Positions 20,175 through 31,781 of a stretch of 64,000 nt of DNA are shown here, one piece after another. The stretch covers positions 559,769 through 623,768 of the forward strand of contig NW_022985176.1 in the NCBI RefSeq assembly GCF_010093535.1, in the 5' to 3' direction. Numbering within the stretch: the first letter of the stretch is position 1; the number at the start of each line of letters is the position of its first letter. The DNA comes from Lindgomyces ingoldianus (lineage: Eukaryota > Ascomycota > Dothideomycetes > Pleosporales > Lindgomycetaceae). The notes below the pieces were generated by a model. It ran no database searches. It worked only from the letters and a program-made list of their open reading frames with translations, and was not told the origin of the DNA. A program made the translations under genes and the position numbers.

Positions 20175-22804
20175 ATGGCAGGACGATTCTTAGCCAAGAT
20201 ACTTTCTATCGACACTGAGAACCGGGAGGAGCGAAGAGGACCGCTTTCTTCGGGTCCAGCCTCACTTGACTCGGCTGACACATATGTTGAATCGGAGCCG
20301 ACGACGAAAGAGTTCCTTCTGCAATATCGACCAACTACTGCCGGCTTCCTTCACTATATTCGAACTCTCTTCCCGTTCTGGAATTGGATCTTCCATTACA
20401 ACCTAACATGGCTCTTGGGCGACGTCATCGCCGGTAAGTTCTCATTTACTCCCATACTGCGCTCGAGCTGACTCGAGAAGGTGTCACGGTTGGCTTTGTC
20501 GTCATTCCTCAGGGCATGGCATATGCGCTCCTCGCTAAACTACCAGCCGAATATGGCTTGTATACCTCTTTTGTTGGATTTCTACTCTACTGGGCTTTTG
20601 CGACCTCCAAAGATATCACCATTGGCGTATGTTCTCCTTGTATCGACCCATTTCTGGTATCGACTAACATATCCTAGACTGTAGCCGTCATGTCCACTAT
20701 TGTCGGCAACATCGTGATAAAAGTCCAGAAAAAGCACAAGAATCTAACAGCAGACCAAATAGCCAGGAGTCTTGCCCTGGTCTCTGGAGCCGTGCTCCTT
20801 TTCATCGGTTTGACCCGATTAGGATGGATCGTTGAGTTCATTCCTTTGGTCGCAATCACGTCATTCATGACTGGTGCCGCTATTTCAATTGCGGCCGGCC
20901 AGGTACCCACATTGCTCGGTATCCCCAACATCAATAACAGGGAAGCAACTTACAAAGTGATCATCAATTCCCTGAAGCATCTTCCGGAGGCCAAGAAGTT
21001 AGACGCTGCTTTGGGTGTGTCGGCGCTTGCTATGCTCTATGCTTTCCGCATTCTTTTCAGCGTCCTAACGAAGAAAGTACCTTCGAAGAAGAAACTTTGG
21101 TTTTTCCTTTCGACTCTGCGTATGGCCTTTGTCATCATCCTCTATATTCTAATCAGCTGGGGCTGCAATCGACATGTCAAAGATGCTAAGAAGGCCAAAT
21201 TCAAAATCCTAGGCACAGTACCTCGGGGTAGGTTGTATGCCTTCTAGGATTATCCGCAATCATTCTGACAACATTAGGATTCAAACACCACGGCGTTCCA
21301 AACATCAATACAGAGGTTCTTTCTGCCGTTGCCCCAGACATCCCCGTCACCGTTATTGTCTTGATCCTGGAGCACATCGCGATCTCCAAGTCTTTCGGCC
21401 GCATCAACAACTACGTTATCAACCCATCCCAAGAGCTCGTTGCTGTTGGCTTCACCAACCTATTCGGCCCATTCCTTGGCGCTTATCCTGCGACCGGTTC
21501 ATTCTCTCGCACAGCCATCAAAGCCAAAGCTGGTGTCCGAACCCCTCTTGCCGGAATCTTCACCGCTGTCATCGTCCTCCTGGCCCTTTACGCCCTAACC
21601 TCGGTCTTCTTCTACATCCCCAGCGCCGCGCTTGCAGCAATCATCATCCACGCTGTGCTCGACCTCATCACCCCTCCCGCCGTTGTCTACCAATTCTGGC
21701 AAACCTCCCCTCTTGAAGTCTTCATCTTCTTCATCGGCGTCTTCATCACTATCTTCTCAACCATCGAAAATGGTATCTACTTCACCATCGCCGCATCCGC
21801 AGCGCTCCTCCTCTTCCGCCACATCAAAGCCCACGGCGCGCACATGGGAAAGGTACATATCTACCGCGGCAGCACAAACGACTTGCTTCGCCGTGGTCCA
21901 GGCTCTGGCGCTGTCGACGAGAAAATCAGTCGAGAAGCATATATCCCTCTCACGCACTCTGATGGCTCGAATCCGGCAATTGATGTCCATTCACCGTATC
22001 CCGGAGTTTATATTTATCGGTTTAGTGAGGGGTTCACGTACCTTAACCAAGCGCAGTATCTAGACGACTTGACCCAATTCGTGCAGAAGCACTCGAGACC
22101 GACAATTTTGGATCGGTATGAAAAGCTTGGTGTAAGTACTTGCAATTCCCTGACACCCATCTATATTCAACCCTTCAGACAAAACTCTCACACACACATT
22201 CAAAACCCTCACCAAACTAACCGCCCTCCAGGACCGTCCCTGGAACGACCCCGGCCCCCGCCGCGGCGTCCAAATCAACCCCGACGACGACCGCCCCGTC
22301 CTCCGCGCCATCATCCTAGACTTCTCATCCGTAAACAACGTCGACACAACATCCGTTCAAGGCCTCGTTGACGTCCGCCATCAATTGGATCGCTACGCCG
22401 CGCCGAATACCGTGGAGTGGCATTTCGCGGGTATTAATAACCGCTGGACGAAGCGTGCGTTGACGGCTGCCGGGTTCGGTTACCTATTGGGAGGTAAGGA
22501 TAGTGCGCGCGCGCATTGGAATCCCGTGGTTTCTTATGTGGCGATTGGGGAGGAGGGTGTTGCTAAGAAGGTTGGTGATGAAGAGACTGGGCATACGGGT
22601 GAGAAGAAGGCTATCCCTGGGAAGTTGTCGACGCTACATGGACTGAACAGACCGTTCTTCCATATTGACGTGCAGGCGGCGGTGGAGAGTGTGATTGCGA
22701 ATGTGAGGGTGGAAGGGAAGGGTCGGGGTGTGGGAGTGCATGAGACAGGGAGCGTAGAGAAGGGAATTGCGACAGCGGAAATTTTGGATGGGCCAAGGGC
22801 GTAA
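20175..22804 (+). CDS. SulP-family sulfate permease
   Basis: Five exons: 20175-20433, 20481-20626, 20678-21227, 21278-22131 and 22232-22804. Introns are 47, 51, 50 and 100 bp with GTAAGT, GTATGT, GTAGGT and GTAAGT donors, and all phases agree. The product is 793 residues. The N-terminal part has FVVIPQGMAYALLAKLPAEY and TVAVMSTIVGNIV, hallmarks of SulP anion transporters. Repeated hydrophobic helices follow, with ILEHIAISKSFGRIN and GAYPATGSFSRTAIKAKAG. The C-terminal STAS domain is marked by LRAIILDFSSVNNVDTTSVQ. Fungal members import sulfate across the plasma membrane with protons and are usually under sulfur-starvation control; no binding site was identified here. The length fits fungal SulP proteins. 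Confidence 0.95.
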
Positions 22805-23511
22805 GAAACCCCAACGTTCATGGGGATCCTTCCGGGTTAATTTGCTTTCCTTATGTATCCTTTTTGGGCGAATGGGGGTTTATGGCGGATTTTGGGGGTG
22901 CAAATGGTGGTAGTAAAATTAGTGTGGTTTAGCGTGGTGGCCGCGGGGTTTCATGACATACCCTCCTTCTTTCTATAACTTTATACCTTTTTTTTTAATA
23001 CAATACGGCTATCCCTGTTTTCCGGGCGATCATGGAAACCTACCTATCCTTTAAAGAAGGGAAAGTGTTTCGGGGATAATCATAGCTGCCAAGCATGTAT
23101 ACGTGAATGCAATAATGACCATCAAAAATATGGTGTGATTTCTGCATCCTGCCATGCCTCGCCCAGTTTCCGACGAGAAAAGCCAAGGCGTAGAGTCTAG
23201 ATTGGGGTACTGTGTGTCTGGGGTTTGTCCGCGCCAATTGGGTTTGCGGGGTTAGCTCATGCATGCGTGCGTCGATTCGCTGGTTGGTTGGGTGTGCACG
23301 TGAGCGGGTTGGGAGGGAATATAGATGTGTGTGTTAGCCCTAGTTTCGAGGTGCACATTTCTCTGAGGTGTCGAGCGGCTGTGTTTGCCGCTTTCTTGTT
23401 CCATATGGCCATCCATGGAAACAAGATCCTTGACCCTGTACGATACCACCACTGCCACCAAAGTCCAAGCTGTCATTGTACTCCATATTCTTCCTTTCAA
23501 GTAGGGCCGAC
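22805..23511. other. Intergenic between the sulfate permease and the F-box gene
   Basis: A T-run lies near 22989-22997, after the permease stop. The short ORFs on both strands have no recognisable content. Confidence 0.35.
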
Positions 23512-24960
23512 ATGAGGCTCCACGACCTCCCCGACGATATCTTAATCCTGGTTCTTACCAACTGCTCCATCTCCTCCCTCTTCGCCCTCCGCCTAACTTC
23601 AAAACCGGTATACACTGTCATAGTCGCATACATCGAAACAATTGCGCCGGGGGTAGCCCAAACATCCTTCCCAGATTGCACCTTATTACTCAAACCGCCC
23701 AAAACCGGCTATTCCTTTCCTTGGCTTAAATCCCTCATTCCCCTACACCTTGCAGCTATTGCTCTCGATAAAGATAAGCTGCGCCGATATCCATACCTGA
23801 ATGCCGGATTTCCGTATGGGATCCCGAGTGAGGAAAGGGGAGAGCAGGCAGTGTATTGGAGACAGAGGGTGGCGAATGGGTGGTGCGTGTTACGGCGTCT
23901 TTATCTTGTTTCGAGGGAGGTGTATGCGAAGGGGTTGGAGGAGCTGGGCAGGCAGAAGATGCTGGGGAAGATGGGTGGTGGGATTAGGAAAAATAGAATG
24001 TGGCAGTCAGTAGCGTGTACGTATCAAGCGTGCAGCGAGCATGGGGTTGGGAGCTGGAGGATGTTTGAAGGGAAGAAGAGTAGCGGGTGCAATGGAGGAA
24101 TTGAGGGGAAGAGAAAGGGCAGCGAAAGGCGCAATGAGGAGATTAGGGTGAGGGAAGCGGTGGTGTTGAAGTGTAGGAAGGAGTTGATGCTAAGAATGAA
24201 GGATTCAGACTTGATGGATTATTTGTACGTTTGGCGGCTTCTGTTATGGGTTTTTCGCCCGTATCGGAAACCCGAGACCGAGAGTGAAAGTGAAGGTGAG
24301 GGGGGAAATCCCCCTCTGGGCTCACATAAGCCAAATTGGCAAGCAACAATCGCCGATATCTCATCCGGATGCTCATGGCTCACATGGTTCGTTCTCCACG
24401 TCGGCACCACACCATTCTGGCAGCAGTGGGTCCAATGGACATGCCGCAACCGCTCACAGCCTCACATCATCCGCAATCTGACATGGCAAGCCTGGTCAGA
24501 GCGATCGAATCATCAGATCGAGATTGAGCGAGAGTATATCTCGAAGTTTGAATTTGCGCTGAGAAAACGCGTTCTTTCGTCTGAGCGACTGAAGAGACTG
24601 GAGAATGAGATTATGGAAGGGAGGGTTGTGAAGACGATCAGTCTAGATTGCATTCCGTGGGAGTATGATCAGAATCACATTATCTACAAGCTGCCGTCGG
24701 AATTCCCTTGGTATCGGGCAGATAGCTGGGTTTGGATGGATGGAGATGTATGGGTGCACGTTAGGGGGTCACAGGGACGGACTAGGGTGATGAAATCGAA
24801 AGAGAATCCAAATCCTGAGATAAAGGCAGAATTCGATGAATTTGGCCTGCTAGGAAGGGGACCTCTGGAGAGGGTTCCATATCTGGTTTACCTTGGTGCT
24901 GAGGATGCAGAGAGTGTTTGGGGAGGCGGCGGAGTTGGTCAATTTGAGATGGCATTCTAA
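23512..24960 (+). CDS. F-box protein
   Basis: A single uninterrupted ORF from ATG 23512 encodes 482 residues. An upstream in-frame TTG is not a likely start. Residues 2-45 form an F-box: RLHDLPDDILILVLTNCSIS then LFALRLTSKPVYTVI. F-box proteins bind Skp1 and bring targets to SCF ubiquitin ligases. The remainder has no LRR, WD40 or Kelch signature and contains a basic, Gly/Lys-rich stretch around residues 135-225, so the target is unknown. No signal peptide or membrane segment is seen. Confidence 0.75.
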   Translation: MRLHDLPDDILILVLTNCSISSLFALRLTSKPVYTVIVAYIETIAPGVAQTSFPDCTLLLKPPKTGYSFPWLKSLIPLHLAAIALDKDKLRRYPYLNAGFPYGIPSEERGEQAVYWRQRVANGWCVLRRLYLVSREVYAKGLEELGRQKMLGKMGGGIRKNRMWQSVACTYQACSEHGVGSWRMFEGKKSSGCNGGIEGKRKGSERRNEEIRVREAVVLKCRKELMLRMKDSDLMDYLYVWRLLLWVFRPYRKPETESESEGEGGNPPLGSHKPNWQATIADISSGCSWLTWFVLHVGTTPFWQQWVQWTCRNRSQPHIIRNLTWQAWSERSNHQIEIEREYISKFEFALRKRVLSSERLKRLENEIMEGRVVKTISLDCIPWEYDQNHIIYKLPSEFPWYRADSWVWMDGDVWVHVRGSQGRTRVMKSKENPNPEIKAEFDEFGLLGRGPLERVPYLVYLGAEDAESVWGGGGVGQFEMAF

Positions 24961-25036
24961 ATAGAGCGAGCGTGCTTATGACAGCCCTCTGAAGAAGTGT
25001 CACGCAATTGAGCCTTTTCTAGTTCAGAACTACCAT

Positions 25037-25297
25037 ATGATGGTGGTTTTCATGATGATGGTTTTCATAATGGTGGTCTTGATAATAGCGTCCTTAGTAA
25101 TGGCGGTCTTGTTGATGGCGGTCCTGGTGATGGCGGTCTTGATGATGACGGTCTTGATGATGGTGGTGTTGATGATGACGGTCTTAATGATGGTGGTGTT
25201 GATGATGGTGGTCTTGGTGTTGATGATGATGGTGGTCTTGGTGATGATGATGGTGGTCTTGGTGTTGATGATGGTGGTTGTCTTGGTGATGGAAGCT
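25037..25297. repeat. Minisatellite, about 15-bp units
   Basis: Imperfect tandem copies of units such as GATGATGGTGGTCTT, varying by GCG, ACG or TGT substitutions. Period is a multiple of three, so both strands stay open: a Met/Val/Leu chain on plus and a His/Gln/Asp-rich chain on minus. I treat these ORFs as by-products. It lies between the F-box gene and the GFA gene. Confidence 0.85.
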
Positions 25298-25537
25298 TGT
25301 AGAGAATTCCAGCGGATTCAAAATCTTGGCAGGGCTGACCAATCGCACGCACGCCCCCAGGCGAAGTTTCACACGAGCTTCGGATTTGCATTGCACATCA
25401 CGACTCCGCGACACGAACACTTCCGCACCAAAAGCCCTTCCTCTGCCTCTCGCTGACCGCGAGCACACCACGGCAACTACGTCTCTTATCCCCGGGCAAC
25501 ACCTGAGCCTAGAGTGACGTCCTGTGAGAGGACAACC

Positions 25538-26400
25538 ATGGCGCCCCAGACTCTCCACGGCTCCTGCGCCTGCGGCCGCAATCGATACGTCGTTGAGATC
25601 CCCCAGCAGCAGGTTTCGCTCGCTGAGATACTGTGCGACTCTACTTCTGCGTCGCGTAAGTCAGCCCCTCCCTTCTCTATCGCGAGTAGATCCGCGCAAG
25701 ACGTCATTTCACCCTGTCGCGTACAAGCGAGACGGACATGTCTACCTCGCTTCTTCCAGGCCTCAATTGAACCTATGTCTAACATGTGGTCCAAGGACAC
25801 CATGCAGCCAGCCCATTGACCCTCTGGCTTCGCGTCCCACTCGTCTGGTACACCTCCGCCACGTTCGCCCAACTCCCTGACGAAGAGCGCCCCAGCATCC
25901 TGCGCACCTTTGTCTCCCCCTTCGCCTCCAATACCCGCCGCCAGTTCTGCGGATACTGTGGTACCCAACTCACATCATGGCACGAGCGGACACAGGAAGA
26001 TGCCGAGCACATCCAGTTGACCGTCGGCAGCCTGCTAGACGAGGACCAGGAGCTCTTGGGACAACTAGGTCTACTCCCAAGCGTGGATAGCAGTGATGAG
26101 GATGCGGACGCGATAGATCCAATGGAGGGTCCTTCCAGACACCCACAGTCACGATCGGTGGCACGTTCAGGACCCTACGCTCGCGGTGCGCCGTGGTTCG
26201 AGGAGCTCGTTGAAAATTCCAAACTAGGACGCCTCAAGAAGCAGAGGGGCGGCCACTCATCTCGTGACGGCAATGTCAGGGTTGAATGGGAGGTCATGGA
26301 GTGGACTGAGGGCGATGATGCAGACGATGAGGGCATGGCGTCGGGTAAGAGAAAGGCAGGTGAACTAGAGGGCGATGACATGGAGATGAGGACGGCGTAA
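25538..26400 (+). CDS. GFA/CENP-V fold protein
   Basis: Exon 1 is 25538-25655 and exon 2 is 25796-26400. The 140-bp intron has a GTAAGT donor, a CTAAC branch site and a CCAAG acceptor; this acceptor restores RHHAASPLTLWLRVPL. The product is 240 residues. GSCACGRNRY (C10, C12) and QFCGYCGTQL (C91, C94) are the structural zinc ligands of the glutathione-dependent formaldehyde-activating (GFA) family. The central catalytic-type CHCxxC is not present; only C33 remains, so glutathione-formaldehyde chemistry is doubtful. After about residue 150 comes a Ser/Asp/Glu-rich tail with acidic blocks and a KRKAGE patch. Such fungal members are of unknown function. Confidence 0.85.
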
Positions 26401-27319
26401 GTACCGCCGTCATCGCAACGGGATGTTATAAAAGGTGCTCACGCTGGAGAAGGAAGGTTTCGAAGAAGGATCGATAAGGTTCATGGCGTCCCGGTTTATT
26501 CGCCGAAGACACGTACTGCAAGCAATCGCTTGCGATGTATGGTCTTCAGCATCTTTAATGTACCAAAAATGGGCTCGGGCTGTAATATAACTAAGAGAGC
26601 ATTATGGGACTCAGCAGAGTCAGGGACAGGATTTCTGGGTTTCTCAAGCTTTGAATAGGGAATGCAAATCTTCAAAATCCCATCTTGCAGCTTTCTGGCA
26701 TACGTGGCCAATCACGTCGTCTGGAGCGGGCAGGACGTCCCAAGCCACCGATCAAGCCACCGATCAAGCCACCACTCCCACATCCGACCGTATCCTCCGA
26801 CTGGCTTTCACCATCCACACCCTGTCATCTTCCCGTCGCCCTCCTGTCTCCCCTTAGCTGCCGAGGTCCCTTCTGACCTGCTCTCTTTATCGAAGCTTCA
26901 ACACCCGCGTTACACACGGTCTTTACAAACTCACATCATAGATTCGCATCCTTGTCCTCGTCCCGCAAATGCAATTGGACATGATCAGTGTGCTTCAGGG
27001 TCTTTCTGCATACCTTGGCATGCTTTAGCTCCAACTGGACTGATAAGCGGACCAGGTCCCTTTTCCTGGATCTTGCGCTGCGTGTTTGAAGGCCCGGGGT
27101 GAGTCCCGTATCTACGGTTCGTTGCTTGGAGTTACGGGAAGGGGTATAGATAGATGGGTCAATGTCTGCAGTCCTTTTATTTAGTGTTCTCGCTTTCACT
27201 CCGGCACTTCTTCTTCCTCTGTGTCCTGTCTTCAGTACGGTTCCTATGCTTTAACCTGTGGTTTCATCGCGTCTCGTGATCCCTGCCCATCCTTGTATCC
27301 CAGGATCGTGTTCAGGAAG
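26401..27319. other. Intergenic before the APC permease
   Basis: Contains a short tandem of CACCGATCAAGC/CACCGATCAAGC/CACCA near 26742-26773. Otherwise no feature is recognised. ORFs on both strands overlap and lack family likeness. Confidence 0.3.
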
Positions 27320-29219
27320 ATGGAGAGAAAGAGCCAGGAAAACGTCCAGCCTACATCTACACCAGGATACAGCCCCTCAGATGACAATGTGGAGGTTGGT
27401 GAGGTTCTAAATGCATCGGGCCATAAGCAGGAGCTTGAGAGACAGTTCAGCTTGCTGTCGATTTGCGCCGTTGGGATATGTACGGGGAATGCGTGGGCGG
27501 CGCTTGGCGGGAGTATTGTATGTTTTTTTCGAATAGCGAATGGGTTTCTTCATTCTCGTAGACCAAGTTCGGACGGTCGTACGTTGGCTGACACTTCGGG
27601 CTAAATAGGTGCTCGCGTTGTACAACGGTGGTCCACCGGGCGTAATATACGAATTCATCGCGGTTTCATTTTTCTACTGGCTAATAGCGTCCTGTATCGC
27701 TGAACTTGCGTCCGCGATACCCTCCAGTGCGGGGGTTTATCATTGGGCCAGTATCACGGCGGGGAAATATGGAAGGAGTGTTGGATACTTTGCAGGATGG
27801 TACGATCTCCTACAAGGACTATTCTAATCCTCGCCCGAGTCTTGAAGTAAATCAGGGAAGAATTATTCGAATTGAATACTAACATCCGGTCCCGTAGGTG
27901 GAACTTCTTCGGCTGGGTCTTCGGGGCCGCGTCGCTCTCTGCTATCCTCGCGAATCAAATAGTCAGCATGTACGGCCTCTTCCACACGTCCTACGCCTAC
28001 CAGCGCTGGCACGTCTTCATCACCTATCTCATCGTAACCTGGCTATGCTGTTTGTGCGTCATGTTCGCGAACCGCGCGCTTCCCGCCATCTCTAACGTCG
28101 GGCTGTTTTTCATCTTCGCCGGGGTCGTGATTACGATTTTGGTGTGTGCGATTATGCCGAGTCGGAGTGGGAAGGGGTATGCGACGAATGAGTTTGTGTG
28201 GAAGGAGTGGCAGAATCAGACCGGGTGGACGAGTGATGGATTTGTGTTTTGTGCGGGAATGTTGAATGGGGCTTACGCTGTTGGTGTGCCGTACGTGCTC
28301 GCAACTCCTCGCATCTTTCCTATCGCTTTCACTCTAAGAACATATTCGCAGAACAGAAAGCTGACCCGACATGCGACACAGAGACTGCGTATCCCACCTC
28401 GCAGAAGAACTCCCCAAACCCCGCATCAATATTCCCAAAGCCATTGCTGCGCAAATGGTCGTCGGCTTTATAACCGCCTTCCTCTACCTCATCGCCATCT
28501 TCTACACCGTCAATGATGTTACCCTCCTCTTCTCCAACCCCTACCCCTTCCCCCTCGCAGAACTCTACCGCCAAGCCACAAACACCAGGGCCGGCTCCCT
28601 AGGCCTCCTCATTGTCATCTTCCTCCCCACTGCCTGCACCAACATCGGTGCATACATCACCGCCGGCCGCATGCTCTGGACCCTGGGTCGTGACGACGCA
28701 ACCCCGTTTGCGTCCTGGATAGGGCATATCGATACGAGGTTTAAAAACCCGCTGAATGCAAGCTTTGCGTGTGGGATTATTTGCACAGTCCTTGGCTGTA
28801 TCTACGTCGGGAATACAACCGCGTTCAACGCTTTCCTAGGCTCTTTCGTCGTCCTGACTTCGTCCTCCTACCTTGCTGCCATCCTGCCCCATATCTTGTC
28901 GCGGCGGCGCCACATCCTGCCTGGCCCATTCTGGATGCCCGATTCAGTGTTCTATACCGTTTCTGGAGTCTCTTGCGCGTATATGGCAAGTTTTATTGTC
29001 ATTTATTGTTTCCCGTATGCGGTCCCATTTGATTCCAAGAGTATGAATTATAGCTGCTTGATTGCGGGGGGTTTGACAGTTTTTGTAGCGGGGTGGTGGT
29101 GGTGGATCCGGAAGAGGGGGTATGTGGGCCCGGCGAAGATGATTGAGGAGGTGGAGAGGAGGTTGAGTGCTGAGGCTAGGGGTAGGCAGAGGGCGAGTAT
29201 TAGCGCCGAGAAGAATTAG
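27320..29219 (+). CDS. APC-superfamily amino acid / GABA-choline permease
   Basis: Four exons: 27320-27517, 27609-27799, 27898-28290 and 28382-29219. Introns are 91, 98 and 91 bp and all phases agree; the second has a TACTAAC branch site. The product is 539 residues with about twelve hydrophobic segments. It starts with a polar tail, then LLSICAVGICTGNAWAALGG (TM1, with the unwound substrate-binding segment), GGPPGVIYEFIAV, and after splicing GVPDCVSHLAEELPKPRINI, the APC/ACT family motif. Relatives move GABA, choline or polyamines across the plasma or vacuolar membrane; the substrate cannot be fixed from sequence. It appears intact. Confidence 0.93.
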
Positions 29220-31781
29220 GGATAGGCTTATCTTGTGCTTGTAAAGATTTCGAGTGTTCAAGATGGTATGTTCTGAAGCTGCGACTGGGAGACTTTAAGC
29301 TTCAAGAGCTTTGAGAATACCTGGTTTGGGGAATTTTACTGAGTGTGTATATTTTTCTCCTATGATTCCTGCGTATTTACTATCGAAACCTCCATTGCAA
29401 TCTAAGAAAGAGCCGGTTCTTCCGGACCCAACGGAAATGTGAAAGAAGCATCCATGCTGGCGGCAAAGTCCAATCACGCGTTGGTTTGTAGGTCAAGCGC
29501 TCATCATGGTGTGGGCTCATGCTACACAGACTGCTTAGTGAATGATATCTTCGGCAAGAGGAAGTAGATGTAGTAGCATGGATTCTAAACGAGTCCATAT
29601 ACCTAACAGAGAACCTATTGAACTAATAACAAACCAGTACAAAAATCCCTAAATCAAGAGCCCAGATCCCTAAAACATCCTCCACGCCTGACTATGGGGA
29701 ATTAATTTCAGCAAGTATGTATTCTCCCTATAGCTATACCCCTCATAGTAAATACCAAAAACATTTTAACAAGACCAGTGAGAACATCCCCAAGCTCAGA
29801 ACCCAGCACATCCTCCTACCTAATTATAAGGATATTAGGTTCTGTATGCCGGATGTAGAAGCAAAGGACTTAAAGTTGAACGTAAAAGTGGATGGGACTG
29901 ACTCACAGAATGCACACACTCTCTGAGAAGGTCTGCGTGGCCTGTTATAGTCACAGTCTCGTTGCTTCTTGATATAGCTAATAGCTCAATGATGCTCGAC
30001 AATCATCTCAAGGTCAAATTCTCAGCTTGCCGGTGATCGCCGGTTCGTGGGATCGCTCTCGTTTCTCATATTCCATCATGAACCTCTTTCTTTAAAAAGA
30101 AATTTTCTACCACTTCCCAGTTGTCTTTCGGTTTTCGTTTCGTTAACAAATTAGACACAAACTCATGGAGTGCATCGTGGACTATTGTCCGTGCTCTTAG
30201 TCGTTAGCTTTCCTTTCTATCCCAGATACCCAACCCGAAAGGTTGCTCATACCTCACTTCATCTCTGAAAGACAAGGGGGCGGAATCCAAACCTGTGGTT
30301 ACTTTAAACCCAGCAAAGCCGGCCAGAGAAAACCCTCTAAAGGCCTCCTAGCCTTACCACTCGCTCCATGTATCACTAGGTGCCCCTAGATATTAGAGAT
30401 AAACTTCAAGCCCATCTCTAGGTCCACCCACGAGAGCCAAATGAAGGGTGAGAGGATGAATGATCAGTATCGAGGCGGCGAGGACGGTGACCTAGGTTTG
30501 CGCTTGGAGTTGCATCATCTTCTGCTGAGCTACCAACTCGCATACGGAGTTCGGGTTCGCAAAGTCTCGTCACAAGGCATGCCATCATCATTCAGTGTAC
30601 CAAACAGAAGGAGGATGTTAGAAGAAAAGTCGTGAGACACTTACCCAAACCCCGCCAACAAGCTCCTCACATTAGTCTCCAAAGCCGCCACGCTGAATCG
30701 CCCAGCTGCCTACACTCAACTCCCCTCCAGCCATTGTCATCAAGCCCAGATATTTCTACCCCAACAACCGAACCCAACTGCAAGAAATCCTGCATGGCAA
30801 ACCCACGTGGAGAGCTGGGTTTCACCATTAGCAACGCCCCAGGAACCCGTCTTAGGCGTCGTTGCTTAGCCGCAAAATCGCTGCATCCTCCGGGGACTAA
30901 CACGGGAACCAAGAAACTTGCAACCTAGCGGCTCGATGGAAGGGGCTTCCGAGCTTCCATGCATGTTTTAGCGCGAACTCCGAGATCTGGGGGATCTAGG
31001 AGATTTGGGTGAATGGAGCTTGTTTTCGTAAACCGTTTTGCGTTGTGGAAGAGGGTTTTGGATTCGCGGAGAGTGCCAATTTCTGAATGCACGGACGCAG
31101 AGAGCTGTGGATAGACATCAATTACATACAACTCTAAGAGGAGAAATTCAGGACCTTGTGTCCTTCCAAGATTCCTGCCTTCTCGTGAATTTCCTCAATC
31201 AAATCCTTTCAAATTTTCTTTGAGGATTTTCTGTCCCTGCCAAGCAACCTTCTCTCCAGTACTATTCACACAACCATTCCTGGGGTTTGCCCAGGGTTTG
31301 CAAAGTGATCCTTCATCAGCCTCCACGGCTGACAACACCCCGATCCCAGCCTCTAATTGGCCAGTCTACCGCCCAAGCTCCAACAACACCAGATTTGCAT
31401 CCCGTACTACCAGACAACAAAAAACGTGGGCGCGGGGATCAAATGATGACAGGCATGCTACCAGCGTGGGGCATTCTAGCAATATGCTAGCGACTAACAC
31501 GAACTGCGTCCAGCCTTCGACGATGGGATGACGGGAGGCAAGCAGGCACAGCTGGGTGGGAATTTTGCCGGGTCAGACCCGAGTCTCACTCTCACGCATC
31601 CAGTACCTGGATTGAGGCAAGATGCGTAGTACAGTACAATACATAAAGTCGGTGGACCTCAGCCCGGCTCCCCTCATGCTCACCACTATCCATCTCCCTA
31701 GAGTATAGAAGCTGACACGGCTTTAGTGATCGAGCCGCTCACCGATTCTTTGAAGTTTCTCGTACTACCTGCCCTCTAACT
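29220..31781. other. Long intergenic region upstream of the AflR-like gene
   Basis: About 2.5 kb without a supported gene. Small ORFs (for example 29717-29926 and 30441-30635) lack homology and overlap reading on the other strand. A pyrimidine-rich segment precedes the ATG at 31782. Confidence 0.35.

Noticed and set aside
25184..25558. His/Gln-rich minus-strand ORF
   Set aside because: By-product of the 15-bp minisatellite.
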